A stretch of 64,000 nt of DNA from Microvirga lenta (GTDB taxonomy: Bacteria > Pseudomonadota > Alphaproteobacteria > Rhizobiales > Beijerinckiaceae). The position numbers were made by a program, and so were the translations under genes. The notes under the pieces are model-generated. The model made no database searches. It was given only the letters and a program-made list of their open reading frames with translations, and was not told the origin of the DNA. Positions 36,664-51,138 of the stretch are shown here, piece after piece (position 1 is the first letter of the stretch; each line of letters opens with the position of its first letter). Location: NCBI RefSeq assembly GCF_020532555.1, contig NZ_JAJBBR010000004.1:310001-374000 (forward strand), given 5' to 3'.

Positions 36664-38268
36664 ATGCCCGGGGAGAGCACATCGCATGTGGTCGGCAGCC
36701 CACGTCGATTGGCGGCGATCCTCGCCGCCGACATCGCAGGCTACAGCCGGCTCATGGGCTTCGACGAGGAGGGTACCCTCGCCCGCCTCAAGCGGCATCG
36801 CCGCGAGCTGATCGAGCCCACGATCCACGAGCATTTCGGCCGCGTGATCAAGACCACCGGGGATGGCTTTCTGGCCATGTTCGACAGTCCGCTCGAGGCG
36901 GTCCGCTGCGCCATCGTGATCCAGCAATCCATGGCGGCGCGCAACATGTCGCTTCCGCCGGAGCAGTGGATCCGCTACCGCATCGGGGTGAATCTCGGCG
37001 ACGTCATCGTCGATCCGGACGATATCTACGGCGACGGCGTCAACATCGCAGCCCGCCTGGAGAACCTGGCGGATCCCGGCGGTGTCTACATCTCGGGCGG
37101 CGTCTACGAGCAGATCAAGAACAAGCTCGTCTGCGGCTACCAGTCCCTCGGCGACGAGAAGCTCAAGAACATCACCGACCCGGTGCGGATCTATCGGGTG
37201 CTGCCGGATCCGGCAGCCGTGTCCCGCGCCACCCGAAGCCGGTGGAAATGGACTGCCGCGGGCGCCATGGCTCTGCTGGGAGCCGTCGGCGCGGGTTGGT
37301 CCGTGCTGGTCCTGCGGGAAGCCGAGGGTGCGAGGCCCGCTCCGGTGGGGCCCCCCGTGGCCGCCGCGGCGCAGACGGATCTCGCCGCCGCTTCGTCCGG
37401 TCCGCCGCAGGCCGCAGGATCGCTGCCGGGCCTGCCGGCTCCGCCTGCCGCCTTGAGTGGAACGCTTCCGATCCCCATTCCTCCGACGCCCCCCGAGGCG
37501 GCTCCGGCCGAGGGCACGCAGACCGCCGCCATCGTCCCGCCGCAGCCTCTGAACCCGCCTGCTGACAGTGGGCCGGTCTTCCGGGACTGTCAGGGCTGTC
37601 CCGAAATGGTCCGCCTGCCCGGCGGAAGCTTCCGTATGGGGAGTGACGAGGATCCGTCGGAGAAGCCGGTTCACCCGGTTCGGATCGAGCCTTTCGCCCT
37701 AGGCCGCTATCCGGTCACGGTAGGCGAGTGGAATCATTGCGCAGCCGCCAAGGCCTGCTCGCGCAGCCTGGACGGCGAGAGCAGGGCTCCCGCCCGCAAT
37801 CTGAGCTGGAACGATGCGCAGCAATACGTGGCATGGCTCTCCAAGAGCACGGGCCAGGACTATCGGTTGCCGAGCGAGGCGGAATGGGAATATGCGGCCC
37901 GCGCGGGAACGACCAGCCGCTACTGGTGGGGTGAGAAGCTCGCGCCCAAAATGGCGAACTGCAAGGGCTGCGGCGAGCCCCACGACACCCGGCAGCCGGT
38001 CAACGTGGGCAGTTTCCCGGCAAACGAATTCGGACTTCACGACCTGGTCGGGAGCGTGGCCCAGTGGGTCGCCGATTGCTGGCACCCGAACTATCAGGGC
38101 GCTCCCACGGACGGTTCGGCGTGGAGCGAGCCTCACTGCCGTGAGCATGTCCTGCGCGGCGGCTCGTGGCGCAACGATGCCAGCTATGTCCGGTCGGCGA
38201 GCCGGGCCTATTACGACAGCGGCGTGCGATATCCCACCCACGGCTTCCGGGTCGCGCGCTCCCTATGA
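36664..38268 (+). CDS. Class III adenylate/guanylate cyclase fused to an FGE-sulfatase (SUMF1-like) domain
   Basis: The 534-residue protein starts at ATG after GGGAG. Residues about 10-190 form a class III cyclase: metal-binding Asp23 (LAADIAGYSRLMG), Asp67 in TTGDGFLAMF, and the transition-state pair in VNIAARLEN. A transmembrane helix (about 196-218) and a Pro/Ala-rich linker follow. Residues about 307-534 are an FGE-sulfatase fold (MVRLPGGSFRMGSDED, YRLPSEAEWEYAARAGT, VLRGGSWRNDASY). The two cysteines of active formylglycine-generating enzyme are Asn and Val here, so it is probably a binding domain outside the membrane. The ligand is unknown. Confidence 0.88.
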   Translation: MPGESTSHVVGSPRRLAAILAADIAGYSRLMGFDEEGTLARLKRHRRELIEPTIHEHFGRVIKTTGDGFLAMFDSPLEAVRCAIVIQQSMAARNMSLPPEQWIRYRIGVNLGDVIVDPDDIYGDGVNIAARLENLADPGGVYISGGVYEQIKNKLVCGYQSLGDEKLKNITDPVRIYRVLPDPAAVSRATRSRWKWTAAGAMALLGAVGAGWSVLVLREAEGARPAPVGPPVAAAAQTDLAAASSGPPQAAGSLPGLPAPPAALSGTLPIPIPPTPPEAAPAEGTQTAAIVPPQPLNPPADSGPVFRDCQGCPEMVRLPGGSFRMGSDEDPSEKPVHPVRIEPFALGRYPVTVGEWNHCAAAKACSRSLDGESRAPARNLSWNDAQQYVAWLSKSTGQDYRLPSEAEWEYAARAGTTSRYWWGEKLAPKMANCKGCGEPHDTRQPVNVGSFPANEFGLHDLVGSVAQWVADCWHPNYQGAPTDGSAWSEPHCREHVLRGGSWRNDASYVRSASRAYYDSGVRYPTHGFRVARSL

Positions 38269-38280
38269 GAGGAGAGGACC

Positions 38281-38754
38281 ATGGGCATCACCCTCCGGCT
38301 TTGCACAGCCGTCGCCGTCCTGACGGGGGTCTGCTGGATTCCGCAGCCCGCGTCGGCACAGACGCCGGCTCCGCCCGATGCCCACCTCTACATCATCTAT
38401 CCCGCCGACGGGCAGCGTATCCGGGGCGCCTTTCCGGTCAGGTTCGGGCTGCGCAACATGGGGGTGACCCGCGCCGGTGACACGACACCCAACATGGGAC
38501 ACCACCATCTCCTCGTGGACGTGACCGACGAGATCGATCCGACGGAGCCGCTTCCGACCGACAAGCAGCATCTCCATTTCGGCTCCGGGCAGACGGAGAC
38601 CCGTCTCGAGCTTCCTCCGGGCAAGCACACGCTGCAACTCGTCCTGGGCGATGCGGAGCACAGGCCCTTCAAGCCGCTGCTGCGCTCCAAGAAGATCACG
38701 GTCACGGTCCTTCCGCCGCGGACGCGGAAGCCCGCGCGCACGAGCCGCCGCTGA
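38281..38754 (+). CDS. Periplasmic DUF4399 protein
   Basis: The 157-residue protein has a signal peptide (LRLCTAVAVLTGVCWIPQPASAQ) and a DUF4399-type beta-sandwich. Typical blocks are YIIYPADGQRIRGAFPVRFGLRNMGV, NMGHHHLLVD and LPPGKHTLQLVLGDAEHRPF. The cluster of three His in GHHHLL suggests a possible metal site but this is only an impression. It starts 12 bp after the cyclase-FGE gene and is very likely cotranscribed with it, so it may act in the same pathway. Its basic tail ends in RTSRR. Confidence 0.82.
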   Translation: MGITLRLCTAVAVLTGVCWIPQPASAQTPAPPDAHLYIIYPADGQRIRGAFPVRFGLRNMGVTRAGDTTPNMGHHHLLVDVTDEIDPTEPLPTDKQHLHFGSGQTETRLELPPGKHTLQLVLGDAEHRPFKPLLRSKKITVTVLPPRTRKPARTSRR

Positions 38755-38778
38755 CCCGGCCGAGGGTGCGCGGCCCAG

Positions 38779-38803
38779 CAAAAAGCCGCCCGGCGGGGCG
38801 GCT
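38779..38803 (-). terminator. Rho-independent terminator of cspA
   Basis: Read on the minus strand, AGCCGCC and GGCGGCT form a stem closing a small loop, followed by TTTTT. It lies 47 bp beyond the cspA stop. On the plus strand it may also end the DUF4399 transcript, without a T tract. Confidence 0.82.
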
Positions 38804-38850
38804 CTCACGATCGGCGCAAGGCATGCCTTGCACCGGTTCTGTTCTCGGGA

Positions 38851-39060
38851 TCAGTCGGCCTTCAGGTTGACGGCGGATTCCCTGCCGGTGCGCTGGTCTG
38901 CCTGAAGCTCGTAGGAGAGCTTCTGACCCTCGCGCAGGCCACGCATGCCAGCCCGCTCGAGAGCGGTCGCATGGACGAACACGTCCTTGCCGCCGTTGTC
39001 CGGCTGGATGAAGCCGTAGCCCTTGGTTTCATTGTACCACTTCACGGTTCCGGTAGCCAT
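38851..39060 (-). CDS. cspA: Cold shock protein CspA family
   Basis: The 69-residue protein is a single cold-shock OB-fold with both RNA-binding motifs: KGYGFIQPD (RNP1) and DVFVHA (RNP2). It acts as a nucleic-acid chaperone in the cytosol. The ATG at 39060 has AAAGGG ahead of it and gives MATGTVKWYN, the usual family start. A further in-frame ATG nine codons upstream is not supported. A terminator lies 47 bp downstream. Confidence 0.94.
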   Translation of the reverse strand: MATGTVKWYNETKGYGFIQPDNGGKDVFVHATALERAGMRGLREGQKLSYELQADQRTGRESAVNLKAD

Positions 39061-39458
39061 GGGCGTCCCTTTCACTGTCGTTTGCACGTGGGCGGCGTCC
39101 GCCCGTTAGTCGATATTGGTAGAGAGAAGCAACGTGCGCCCGGCAGTGCCAAAGCGAGTAGCCCAGTCGTCCCGCCAAATGTCGATGGGGAAATCCTATA
39201 TTCACCCCAAAAGCTTTACAAGATACGGATATTTACGAACGTATAAGTCAGTATTCCTATCCATGGGTGGCTGGAATACGTAAATTTCTTTCATGAGACA
39301 CGTGCATATGTACGGCGATTGACGAAGGTCGGCGCGCTGCCGGCGAACGGACAGGCTCCGGCACGGCTGCCGTTCCGCCATTCCTCATTTCATGCCGCCG
39401 TCAGAGGTTGCTCTCGGGACGCTAATCGGGTAGTGGAGTCGTCAGGTTATTGCCTCAA
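39061..39458. promoter_or_regulatory. cspA promoter and leader region, and tRNA upstream region
   Basis: This 398-bp gap should carry the cspA promoter and a leader, since csp genes often have long regulatory 5' UTRs. The stretch 39195-39320 is AT-rich relative to neighbours. I see no convincing coding frame; a 35-codon frame from 39179 lacks a ribosome site. Promoter elements for tRNA-Arg probably lie in the last 100 bp. Confidence 0.5.
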
Positions 39459-39535
39459 GCACCCGTAGCTCAGCTGGATAGAGCGTTGCCCTCCGAAGGC
39501 AAAGGTCACACGTTCGAATCGTGTCGGGTGCGCCA
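39459..39535 (+). tRNA. tRNA-Arg, anticodon CCG
   Basis: The 77-nt sequence folds as a cloverleaf: acceptor GCACCCG pairs with CGGGTGC, the D-loop reads AGCTCAGCTGGATAGAGC, and the anticodon loop CTCCGAA holds CCG between TTGCC/GGCAA. The T-loop reads TTCGAAT. The discriminator base is G and CCA is encoded (39533-39535). It decodes CGG. No integrase or duplicated 3' end is seen next to it. Confidence 0.97.
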
Positions 39536-39871
39536 TCCCTCCATGAAAATCGTCGATCTCGTTTGCTGCTCGCGCTGACGGCCCTTCGGCTTCTGTGGCG
39601 GGGTCAGGCTGCGTTCAGGTCCGCAGCAGTATGGTCCGCTAGGTCATGCTTGGGCGATTTCAAGTCACCGCCTTGTATAAAATAACGTATCGTGCGGTAT
39701 TTCGGTGCCTCTCCTAGACTCCGAAAACGGCACTATTATTTACCAAGCCAAATGAGTGCTGGAGGCGGCATTTCTGTTATCGCTTGCCATGACAGGTCTT
39801 TTCCATGACCAGTGGGAAGAAGAAATCCTGCCTCTTTATTGTTCAGACACGAGTGCTCGTACGGGGGGACC
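39536..39871. promoter_or_regulatory. Leader region of the poly-HAMP kinase gene
   Basis: This 336-bp gap separates tRNA-Arg from the kinase ATG. It includes an AT-rich patch around 39674-39695 that may hold the promoter, and ends in GGGGGGACC as the ribosome site. No clear operator or small coding frame was found. Confidence 0.45.
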
Positions 39872-45663
<5,792 letters not shown>

Positions 45664-45667
<4 letters not shown>

Positions 45668-47724
45668 GGAAGCCTAACGGCCCGGTGGAACCGACGTTCT
45701 GGCCTGAGGGTCTGCTTCCCCACGTGGATCCTCAGCCGGTCACGGCCAAGATCCTGGTGGTGGACGACGATCCGCGCAACCTCCTGGCCGTCAGGGAGAT
45801 GCTGCAGGCGCCGGAAGTGGAGATCGTGACCGCCGAGTCGGGAGAGGCCGCGCTCCGGCATGTCCTGAAGGAGGATTTCGCCGTGATCCTCCTCGACGTG
45901 CAGATGCCGCACATCGACGGCTACGAGGTTGCCGGGATGATCCGCGCGAGGGCCCGCTCGTCGCGGGTGCCGATCATCTTTCTCACCGCCTTCAACAAGG
46001 ACGACCTGCACATCTTCCGCGGCTACAGCGCGGGCGCGGTCGATTATGTGTTCAAGCCCATCGAGCCGCTGATCCTGAAATCGAAGGTCGACATCTTCGT
46101 CGATCTTCACCGCAAGACCGAGGAGATCCGCAGGCAGGGCGAGGAGGAGCGCCGTCTTCTTCTGGAAAACCTGCAGGTCCGCAGCGAGAAGCTGAAGACC
46201 GAGCAGATGCTGCGCCGGCGCGAAGAGCATCAGTCGATCATCCTGAAGTCGCTGCCGATCGCCCTGTTCACGGCCTCCCTTCAGGAGGATCACCGGCGCC
46301 TGCACTTCACGAACGACAGCATCTCGGCCATCACGGGCTTCGACAAGCAGGCCTTCCTCGACCGGGAGGATTTCTGGTCGTCCCGGGTCCACCCGGAGGA
46401 TCAGGAGCGCGTGTTCTCGCAGCTGCGGGATCTGCGCGATCTCGGATCCGTGTCCCTGGAATATCGCTGGCGCTGCGCCGACAACACCGACCGGCACTTT
46501 CTGGACCACACCATCATCATTCGCGACGACGACGACAATCCGCGCGAGATCTTCGGGATGTGGTTCGACATTACTGAGCGGAAGCAGCTGGAGCAGAACC
46601 TGCTGCATGCGAGCAAGCTCGAGGCCGTCGGCCGGCTCACGGGCGGCATCGCGCACGATTTCAACAACATGCTGAGCGTCGTCATCGGCAACCTCGATCT
46701 TTTGCAGAAATCGCTGAAGGGGAACGAGCGCGCGCAGAAACGGGTGAAGATGGCGCTGGAGGGCGCACAGCGCTGCGCCGATCTGACCCATCGCCTTCTT
46801 GCCTTCTCGCGGCGTCAGCCGCTTCAGGCGGCGACCATCAGCGTCGCCGCGGTCATGCCCGGCCTTCTGGAGCTCATGCACCGGACCTTGGGCGAGAACA
46901 TCCGCATCGAGCTCACCGGTCCCGAGGACGTCTGGCCGATCCACGTGGATCGCGCCCAGCTCGAGGCGGCCCTCCTCAACCTCGCGGTCAACGCGCGCGA
47001 CGCCATGCCCAATGGCGGCGGACTCAAGATCCATATCGAGAACCGGACCGTCGAAGGAGCCGCACAGCCGGGCGACTACGTGGTGATCTCGGTTGCCGAT
47101 ACGGGTGTCGGCATGCCGCCCCACGTTCTGGAGCGCGTCTTCGAGCCCTTCTTCACCACGAAGGAAAGCGGGAAGGGGACAGGTCTCGGACTGAGCATGG
47201 TCTATGGCTTCGTCCAGCAATCGAACGGCCATATCGAGGTCGACAGCGCACCGGACCAGGGCACGACCATCCGGCTCTTCCTGCCGCGGTCACACGATCC
47301 CGTCGCCTGCCCTGGCAGCAATGCCCGAACCATGGACATGCTTCCCTTCGGTCAAGGCGAGGCCGTCCTCGTGGTCGAGGACAATTCGGACGTCAGGCAG
47401 GTTGCGGTTTCGACCCTCAAGTCCCTGGGATTCACCGTGACCGAGTCCGAGTCGGCGGATGAAGCGGCCGACCTTCTGAAGAACAGCTGCGAATTCCAGC
47501 TCGTCCTGAGCGATGTGCGGATGCCCGGCAAGCTCAGCGGCGTCGATCTCGCCGGCCTGATCAAGAAGAAGTATCCGGCGGTCCGGGTTCTGTTGACGAC
47601 GGGCTATGTGGAGGATTCGGAGCTCGTCGAGGAGATCGACCTTCTCTACAAGCCGTACCGCGCCGCCGATCTGGCGCACAAGATCCAGTCCATGACGCCG
47701 CAGGTGGCGGCAGTGGCGTCGTAG
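45664..47724 (+). CDS. Hybrid histidine kinase (REC-PAS-HisKA-HATPase-REC)
   Basis: The 686-residue protein begins with a receiver domain (acceptor Asp78 in [11 protein letters not shown]), then a Glu/Arg-rich coiled coil. A PAS domain ([12 protein letters not shown] through [11 protein letters not shown]) precedes a HisKA with His331 in [11 protein letters not shown], the ATP-binding blocks DTGVGMPP and [10 protein letters not shown], and a second receiver (Asp617 in LSDVRMPG). It has no membrane helix. Its ATG overlaps the poly-HAMP kinase stop (ATGA), so the two are coupled. The HDFNN type of H-box marks it as the HisKA subgroup of PAS kinases. It may receive phosphate through its N-terminal receiver. 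Confidence 0.92.
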
Positions 47725-47795
47725 CGGCTAAAGGCTTTCCTCTCCGCCGGACTTACCTTCCCGGTTGCTTCGTTATAGGAACACGAAGAACCAAC

Positions 47796-48728
47796 GTGGA
47801 ACAATTGGACGTGCACGACGCAAAACCTGACGGTGTCTATGGCACCCCGCCGGCGGAACTTGTCGCGGTGCCTGAGGGAGCCATTCAGTTCTCCCCTCTC
47901 GTTCCCGGCGCGGAAAGCCTCGAACAGCAGGGCGAGGCATCGCTGGCGGAGTTGATCGTTCTGGCACCTCCCGGCACCATCGAGCGCCGCTACACCATCG
48001 CGCTTGCCCTGAAGGCCCTGGCGCCCGGCGCGTCCCTGACCGTGCTTGCACCGAAGGACAAGGGCGGATCGCGGCTGCGAAAGGAACTCGCGGGCTTCGG
48101 CTGCGCCGTCGACGAAACCGCGCGGCGGCATTACCGGATCTGCACCTGCGAGCGCCCGTCGGTCCTGACGGGCATGGACGAGGCCCTTGCCGAAGGCAGC
48201 CCGCGCCTCATGGAGGAGTTCGGGCTCTGGTCGCAGCCGGGTGTCTTCAGCTGGAACCGGATCGATCCCGGCAGCGCCCTTCTCGAACGGAATCTCCCTC
48301 CTCTCGCCGGACGGGGCGCGGATCTGGGCTGCGGCATCGGCTACTTGGCGCGGACCGTGCTCACCTCGCCCAAGGTCGAGCACCTGGCCCTGGTCGACAT
48401 CGACCGGCGGGCCGTGGAGGCCACGAAGCGCAACATCGAGGACCCGCGTGCGAGCGTGCTCTGGGCCGACGTGAGAGCCTTGGGCAATCAGCTCGGCAGG
48501 CTCAATTTCGTTGTCATGAACCCGCCCTTTCACGACGGCGGCGAGGAGGATCGCAGCCTGGGACAGAGCTTCATCCGGCGGGCGGCGGAAGCCTTGCGCC
48601 CGGGCGGCATTTGCTGGCTGATCGCCAACCGCCATCTTCCCTACGAGGCCGTCCTCACATCGCTGTTCAGGCAGGTGGACCTGAAGGCGGAAGCAGGCGG
48701 ATACAAGCTTTACGAGGCCCAGAAATGA
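47796..48728 (+). CDS. Class I SAM-dependent methyltransferase, RsmC/RlmG-like
   Basis: The 310-residue protein starts at GTG. The N-terminal half is a degenerate RsmC-like partner domain, and the C-terminal half is a Rossmann methyltransferase with GADLGCGIGYLA (SAM loop) and the N6/N2-type catalytic NPPFHDGG. Enzymes of this family methylate guanine N2 in rRNA (RsmC acts on 16S G1207). The stop overlaps the next start, an RsuA-type 16S rRNA enzyme, which supports a small-subunit rRNA role. The exact target is inferred. Confidence 0.85.
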   Translation: MEQLDVHDAKPDGVYGTPPAELVAVPEGAIQFSPLVPGAESLEQQGEASLAELIVLAPPGTIERRYTIALALKALAPGASLTVLAPKDKGGSRLRKELAGFGCAVDETARRHYRICTCERPSVLTGMDEALAEGSPRLMEEFGLWSQPGVFSWNRIDPGSALLERNLPPLAGRGADLGCGIGYLARTVLTSPKVEHLALVDIDRRAVEATKRNIEDPRASVLWADVRALGNQLGRLNFVVMNPPFHDGGEEDRSLGQSFIRRAAEALRPGGICWLIANRHLPYEAVLTSLFRQVDLKAEAGGYKLYEAQK

Positions 48729-49468
48729 GTAAAGGTGGTCCGATGCTGCGCCTCGACCGGCTCCTGGCCAATATGGGCTACGGATCGCGCCGCGAGGTCC
48801 AGCAGATGGCCCGCGCGGGCCTGGTGGTGCTGGACGGCGAGATCATCGAGGATGCCGAGCAGCGCATCGCCGTCACACCCGATCTCTCCGGCAGGATGCG
48901 CATCAAAGGAAAGCCGCTCGATCCGCCGCCGGGGCTGACGCTGATGCTGCACAAGCCCCTCGGCGTGACCTGCTCCCATAAGGAGGCCGGTCCCCTCGTC
49001 TACAGCCTCCTGCCCGACCGTTGGCGCCGGCGCGATCCCGCCCTCTCGACGGTCGGGCGTCTCGACAAGGAGACGTCCGGACTGTTGCTTCTGACCGATG
49101 ACGGCGGATTGCTCCATCGGATCATCTCGCCGCGCGCACATGTGCAGAAGCGATACCACGTGACCCTCGACCGGCCCTTGCGCGGCGACGAGGGGGCCGT
49201 GTTCGCATCCGGCACCCTGCTCCTGGAAGGGGAGGACAAGCCGCTCCTGCCCGTGCAGATGGAGGTGCTCTCCAGCACCAGCGCCTATGTGATCCTCACC
49301 GAGGGACGCTACCATCAGGTCAGGCGTATGTTCGCGGCCGTCGGCAACCATGTCACGGCGCTGCATCGGGACCGCGTGGGAGATCTGGCGCTGCCCGACG
49401 ACCTCGCGCCGGGACAGTACCGCATTCTCGGCGATGCCGACCTCGCCCTGGTGCTGCCTCCCAGGTAG
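48725..49468 (+). CDS. rsuA: 16S rRNA pseudouridine synthase RsuA family
   Basis: The 247-residue protein has an N-terminal S4 RNA-binding domain (LRLDRLLANMGYGSRREVQQMARAGLVVLDGEII). It is followed by the RsuA catalytic fold with the essential Asp in VGRLDKETSGLLLLT and EGRYHQVRRMFAAVGNHV near the end. RsuA makes pseudouridine 516 in 16S rRNA. The ATG at 48725 overlaps the methyltransferase stop; a second ATG at 48743, after AAAGGTGG, is an equally plausible start. Confidence 0.91.
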   Translation: MSKGGPMLRLDRLLANMGYGSRREVQQMARAGLVVLDGEIIEDAEQRIAVTPDLSGRMRIKGKPLDPPPGLTLMLHKPLGVTCSHKEAGPLVYSLLPDRWRRRDPALSTVGRLDKETSGLLLLTDDGGLLHRIISPRAHVQKRYHVTLDRPLRGDEGAVFASGTLLLEGEDKPLLPVQMEVLSSTSAYVILTEGRYHQVRRMFAAVGNHVTALHRDRVGDLALPDDLAPGQYRILGDADLALVLPPR

Positions 49469-49498
49469 CGGGTGAGGGGCGCAGCCTTGTCGCCCTGG

Positions 49499-50857
49499 TC
49501 ACATGACCAGGAAGTCGGCTGCCGTCATCGGAAGGTTCTTGCCGATGCGGGCGAACTCGATCTGAGGAGCCGCTCCCGTTCCATCCGGATCGTAGAAGAG
49601 AGAGCCCGTCGCCTCGTCGTAAACGATGCGGTCGTTCGCATCGTGTGCCCTCGACCCGATTCGGAAGGCACTGGCGGACAGGGCACCCGGCGCCAATCCG
49701 CGGAAGACGGCATTCTCCAGCTTGATGGTGTCGTCGCGCGCAACGAAGTCTACAATGCGGTCGATGTCGCCTTCGATCCTCGTGTTGAACACGAAGATGT
49801 CGCGTCCCGCACCTCCCGCGAGAAGGTCGCTTCCGAGCCCACCGCAGAGCACGTCGTTGCCCCCCTCGCCGCGAAGGGTGTTGGCGGCGCCGTTGCCGAT
49901 AAATCTATCGTCGCCGGAGCCGCCGATGGCGGTTTCGATGGTGGTGTTGGGGCCGATACTCACGGCTTTGCGGGTGGAGGATCCGTTCGAGAAGGTGATC
50001 GGGGCTCCGAGCGTGCTGAACTTCCCGGGGCGCAGATCGATCGTGGAATCCGCCGATCCCGTCGAGACGATCGTGTCCCGCCCTCCGGCATCGTAGACGG
50101 TCTGCCAGTATTTCTTCGAACTGGAGAAGCGGTAGACGGTGTTGCCTGCGTTGGTTCTCGTGTCCTGTCCGTACAGGGCCTGCAGGGCGAGAATGTCGAG
50201 ATACATCGGCGTCGTCGGATAGAAATCCGCATGACCTGAAAATCCGGGCTTGGCCGAGTAGCTCATCACGGTTTGGAAGTAGCTGTCCTTGCTCGCAGAC
50301 AGTTTGGAACTGCCCTCGAGGGACGTCTTCTCGAACGGGTGCTTCAGGCCCAGTGCATGGCCGATCTCATGAAGCAGCATCAGGTAGTCGTAGGAGCCCG
50401 GCTTGATGGCGGCGGTGCGGTCGGTGTGCCAGTTCTGATGCTGCATCCAGACATCGCCTGCCGAGTCATAGGTGCCCGGACTGTAGGCATGCCCCATGCT
50501 TCCAGGGGAATCCTTCGCGGTCGTGAGGGCGAAGCGGATGTCGCCGGCACTGGACGAACTGTCGGCAACCTTCGTCAGTTTAATCCCCGCCACCTTGTCC
50601 CATGCCTTTATCGCGCGGCTTGCGGCCGAGGCCTCGGCGGACGTGAAGGCGTGCCAGGAGCCGGTCTCCGATTTGCCGCCGTAAAGGCTCATCGATGCGA
50701 ATGTGGAGGATGTCTTCGGAACGCTCCATGTCACCGTGACCGGCGTTCCCATGGAGTCGCTGCCCCACTTGTAGCCCCAGATCAGCGCGGATGCCGTGCC
50801 ATAGCCCGAAGGCCGCACGACACTTGCGGAAGCACCGCCTTGTGTCGAAGTCGTCAT
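49499..50857 (-). CDS. Serralysin-like M10 metalloprotease with RTX repeats
   Basis: The 452-residue protein has no signal peptide. The zinc site HEIGHALGLKHP and Met-turn VMSYSA mark an M10/metzincin protease. A short run of calcium-binding RTX nonapeptides (GGSGDDRFIGNGAANTLRGEGGNDVLCGGLGSDLLAGGAGRD) and a C-terminal serralysin C-domain (FNTRIEGDIDRIVDFVARDDTIKL) follow. This layout is exported by type I secretion, with the signal at the C-terminus. No ABC/HlyD/TolC genes are near. The start at 50857 skips MWWAD at 50872, which is not preceded by a better ribosome site. Confidence 0.9.
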   Translation of the reverse strand: MTTSTQGGASASVVRPSGYGTASALIWGYKWGSDSMGTPVTVTWSVPKTSSTFASMSLYGGKSETGSWHAFTSAEASAASRAIKAWDKVAGIKLTKVADSSSSAGDIRFALTTAKDSPGSMGHAYSPGTYDSAGDVWMQHQNWHTDRTAAIKPGSYDYLMLLHEIGHALGLKHPFEKTSLEGSSKLSASKDSYFQTVMSYSAKPGFSGHADFYPTTPMYLDILALQALYGQDTRTNAGNTVYRFSSSKKYWQTVYDAGGRDTIVSTGSADSTIDLRPGKFSTLGAPITFSNGSSTRKAVSIGPNTTIETAIGGSGDDRFIGNGAANTLRGEGGNDVLCGGLGSDLLAGGAGRDIFVFNTRIEGDIDRIVDFVARDDTIKLENAVFRGLAPGALSASAFRIGSRAHDANDRIVYDEATGSLFYDPDGTGAAPQIEFARIGKNLPMTAADFLVM

Positions 50858-50965
50858 GTCTGCCCACCACATTCAACGAGCGCGTTGGCTCATTCCCATG
50901 CCCGTTCTCGGGCTGGTTCCTTCTTGTGGTCCGGGCTGTTTCTGGGAAGTTCTGCGAAATTGCCG

Positions 50966-50984
50966 TTCCGGCAGAATGCCGGAA
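50966..50984. promoter_or_regulatory. Short hairpin upstream of the protease gene
   Basis: TTCCGGCA and TGCCGGAA pair around GAA. It sits 109 bp upstream of the protease start and may be an operator or leader hairpin. Confidence 0.4.
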
Positions 50985-51008
50985 AAGCGAACAGCGCTTC
51001 TCAAACAC

Positions 51009-51055
51009 GTCGGACCAGAACAATATTTCCTTTAAGGAAGTTGTCCTGGTCCGAC
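51009..51055. promoter_or_regulatory. Nested 47-bp palindrome between the protease and iolB
   Basis: Outer arms GTCGGACCAG and CTGGTCCGAC flank ACAA/TTGT, one mismatched pair, and an inner TTCCTT-T-AAGGAA palindrome. The RNA of either strand could fold as one long hairpin. It lies 83 bp past the iolB stop and 151 bp upstream of the protease start. There is no T tract, so it may be a terminator of the iol operon that uses another mechanism, a regulatory hairpin, or a protein-binding site. Confidence 0.6.
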
Positions 51056-51138
51056 CAGATAGGCACCGTGCTTCACGCGGTCCCATCCGCGAACAGGGAC
51101 TATACGAAGCGAGGGGATCTCGACGTTCGGGTCCGGCC

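Noticed and set aside
36664..38268. FGE-like domain as an active sulfatase-maturing enzyme
   Set aside because: The two catalytic cysteines of the family are replaced by Asn and Val in the GGSWRNDASYV block.
39179..39286. 35-codon frame upstream of tRNA-Arg
   Set aside because: It has no ribosome site, an odd composition, and no hydrophobic or family pattern.
39459..39535. tRNA-Arg as an integration site of a mobile island
   Set aside because: No integrase, direct repeat of the tRNA 3' end or composition change is seen on either side.
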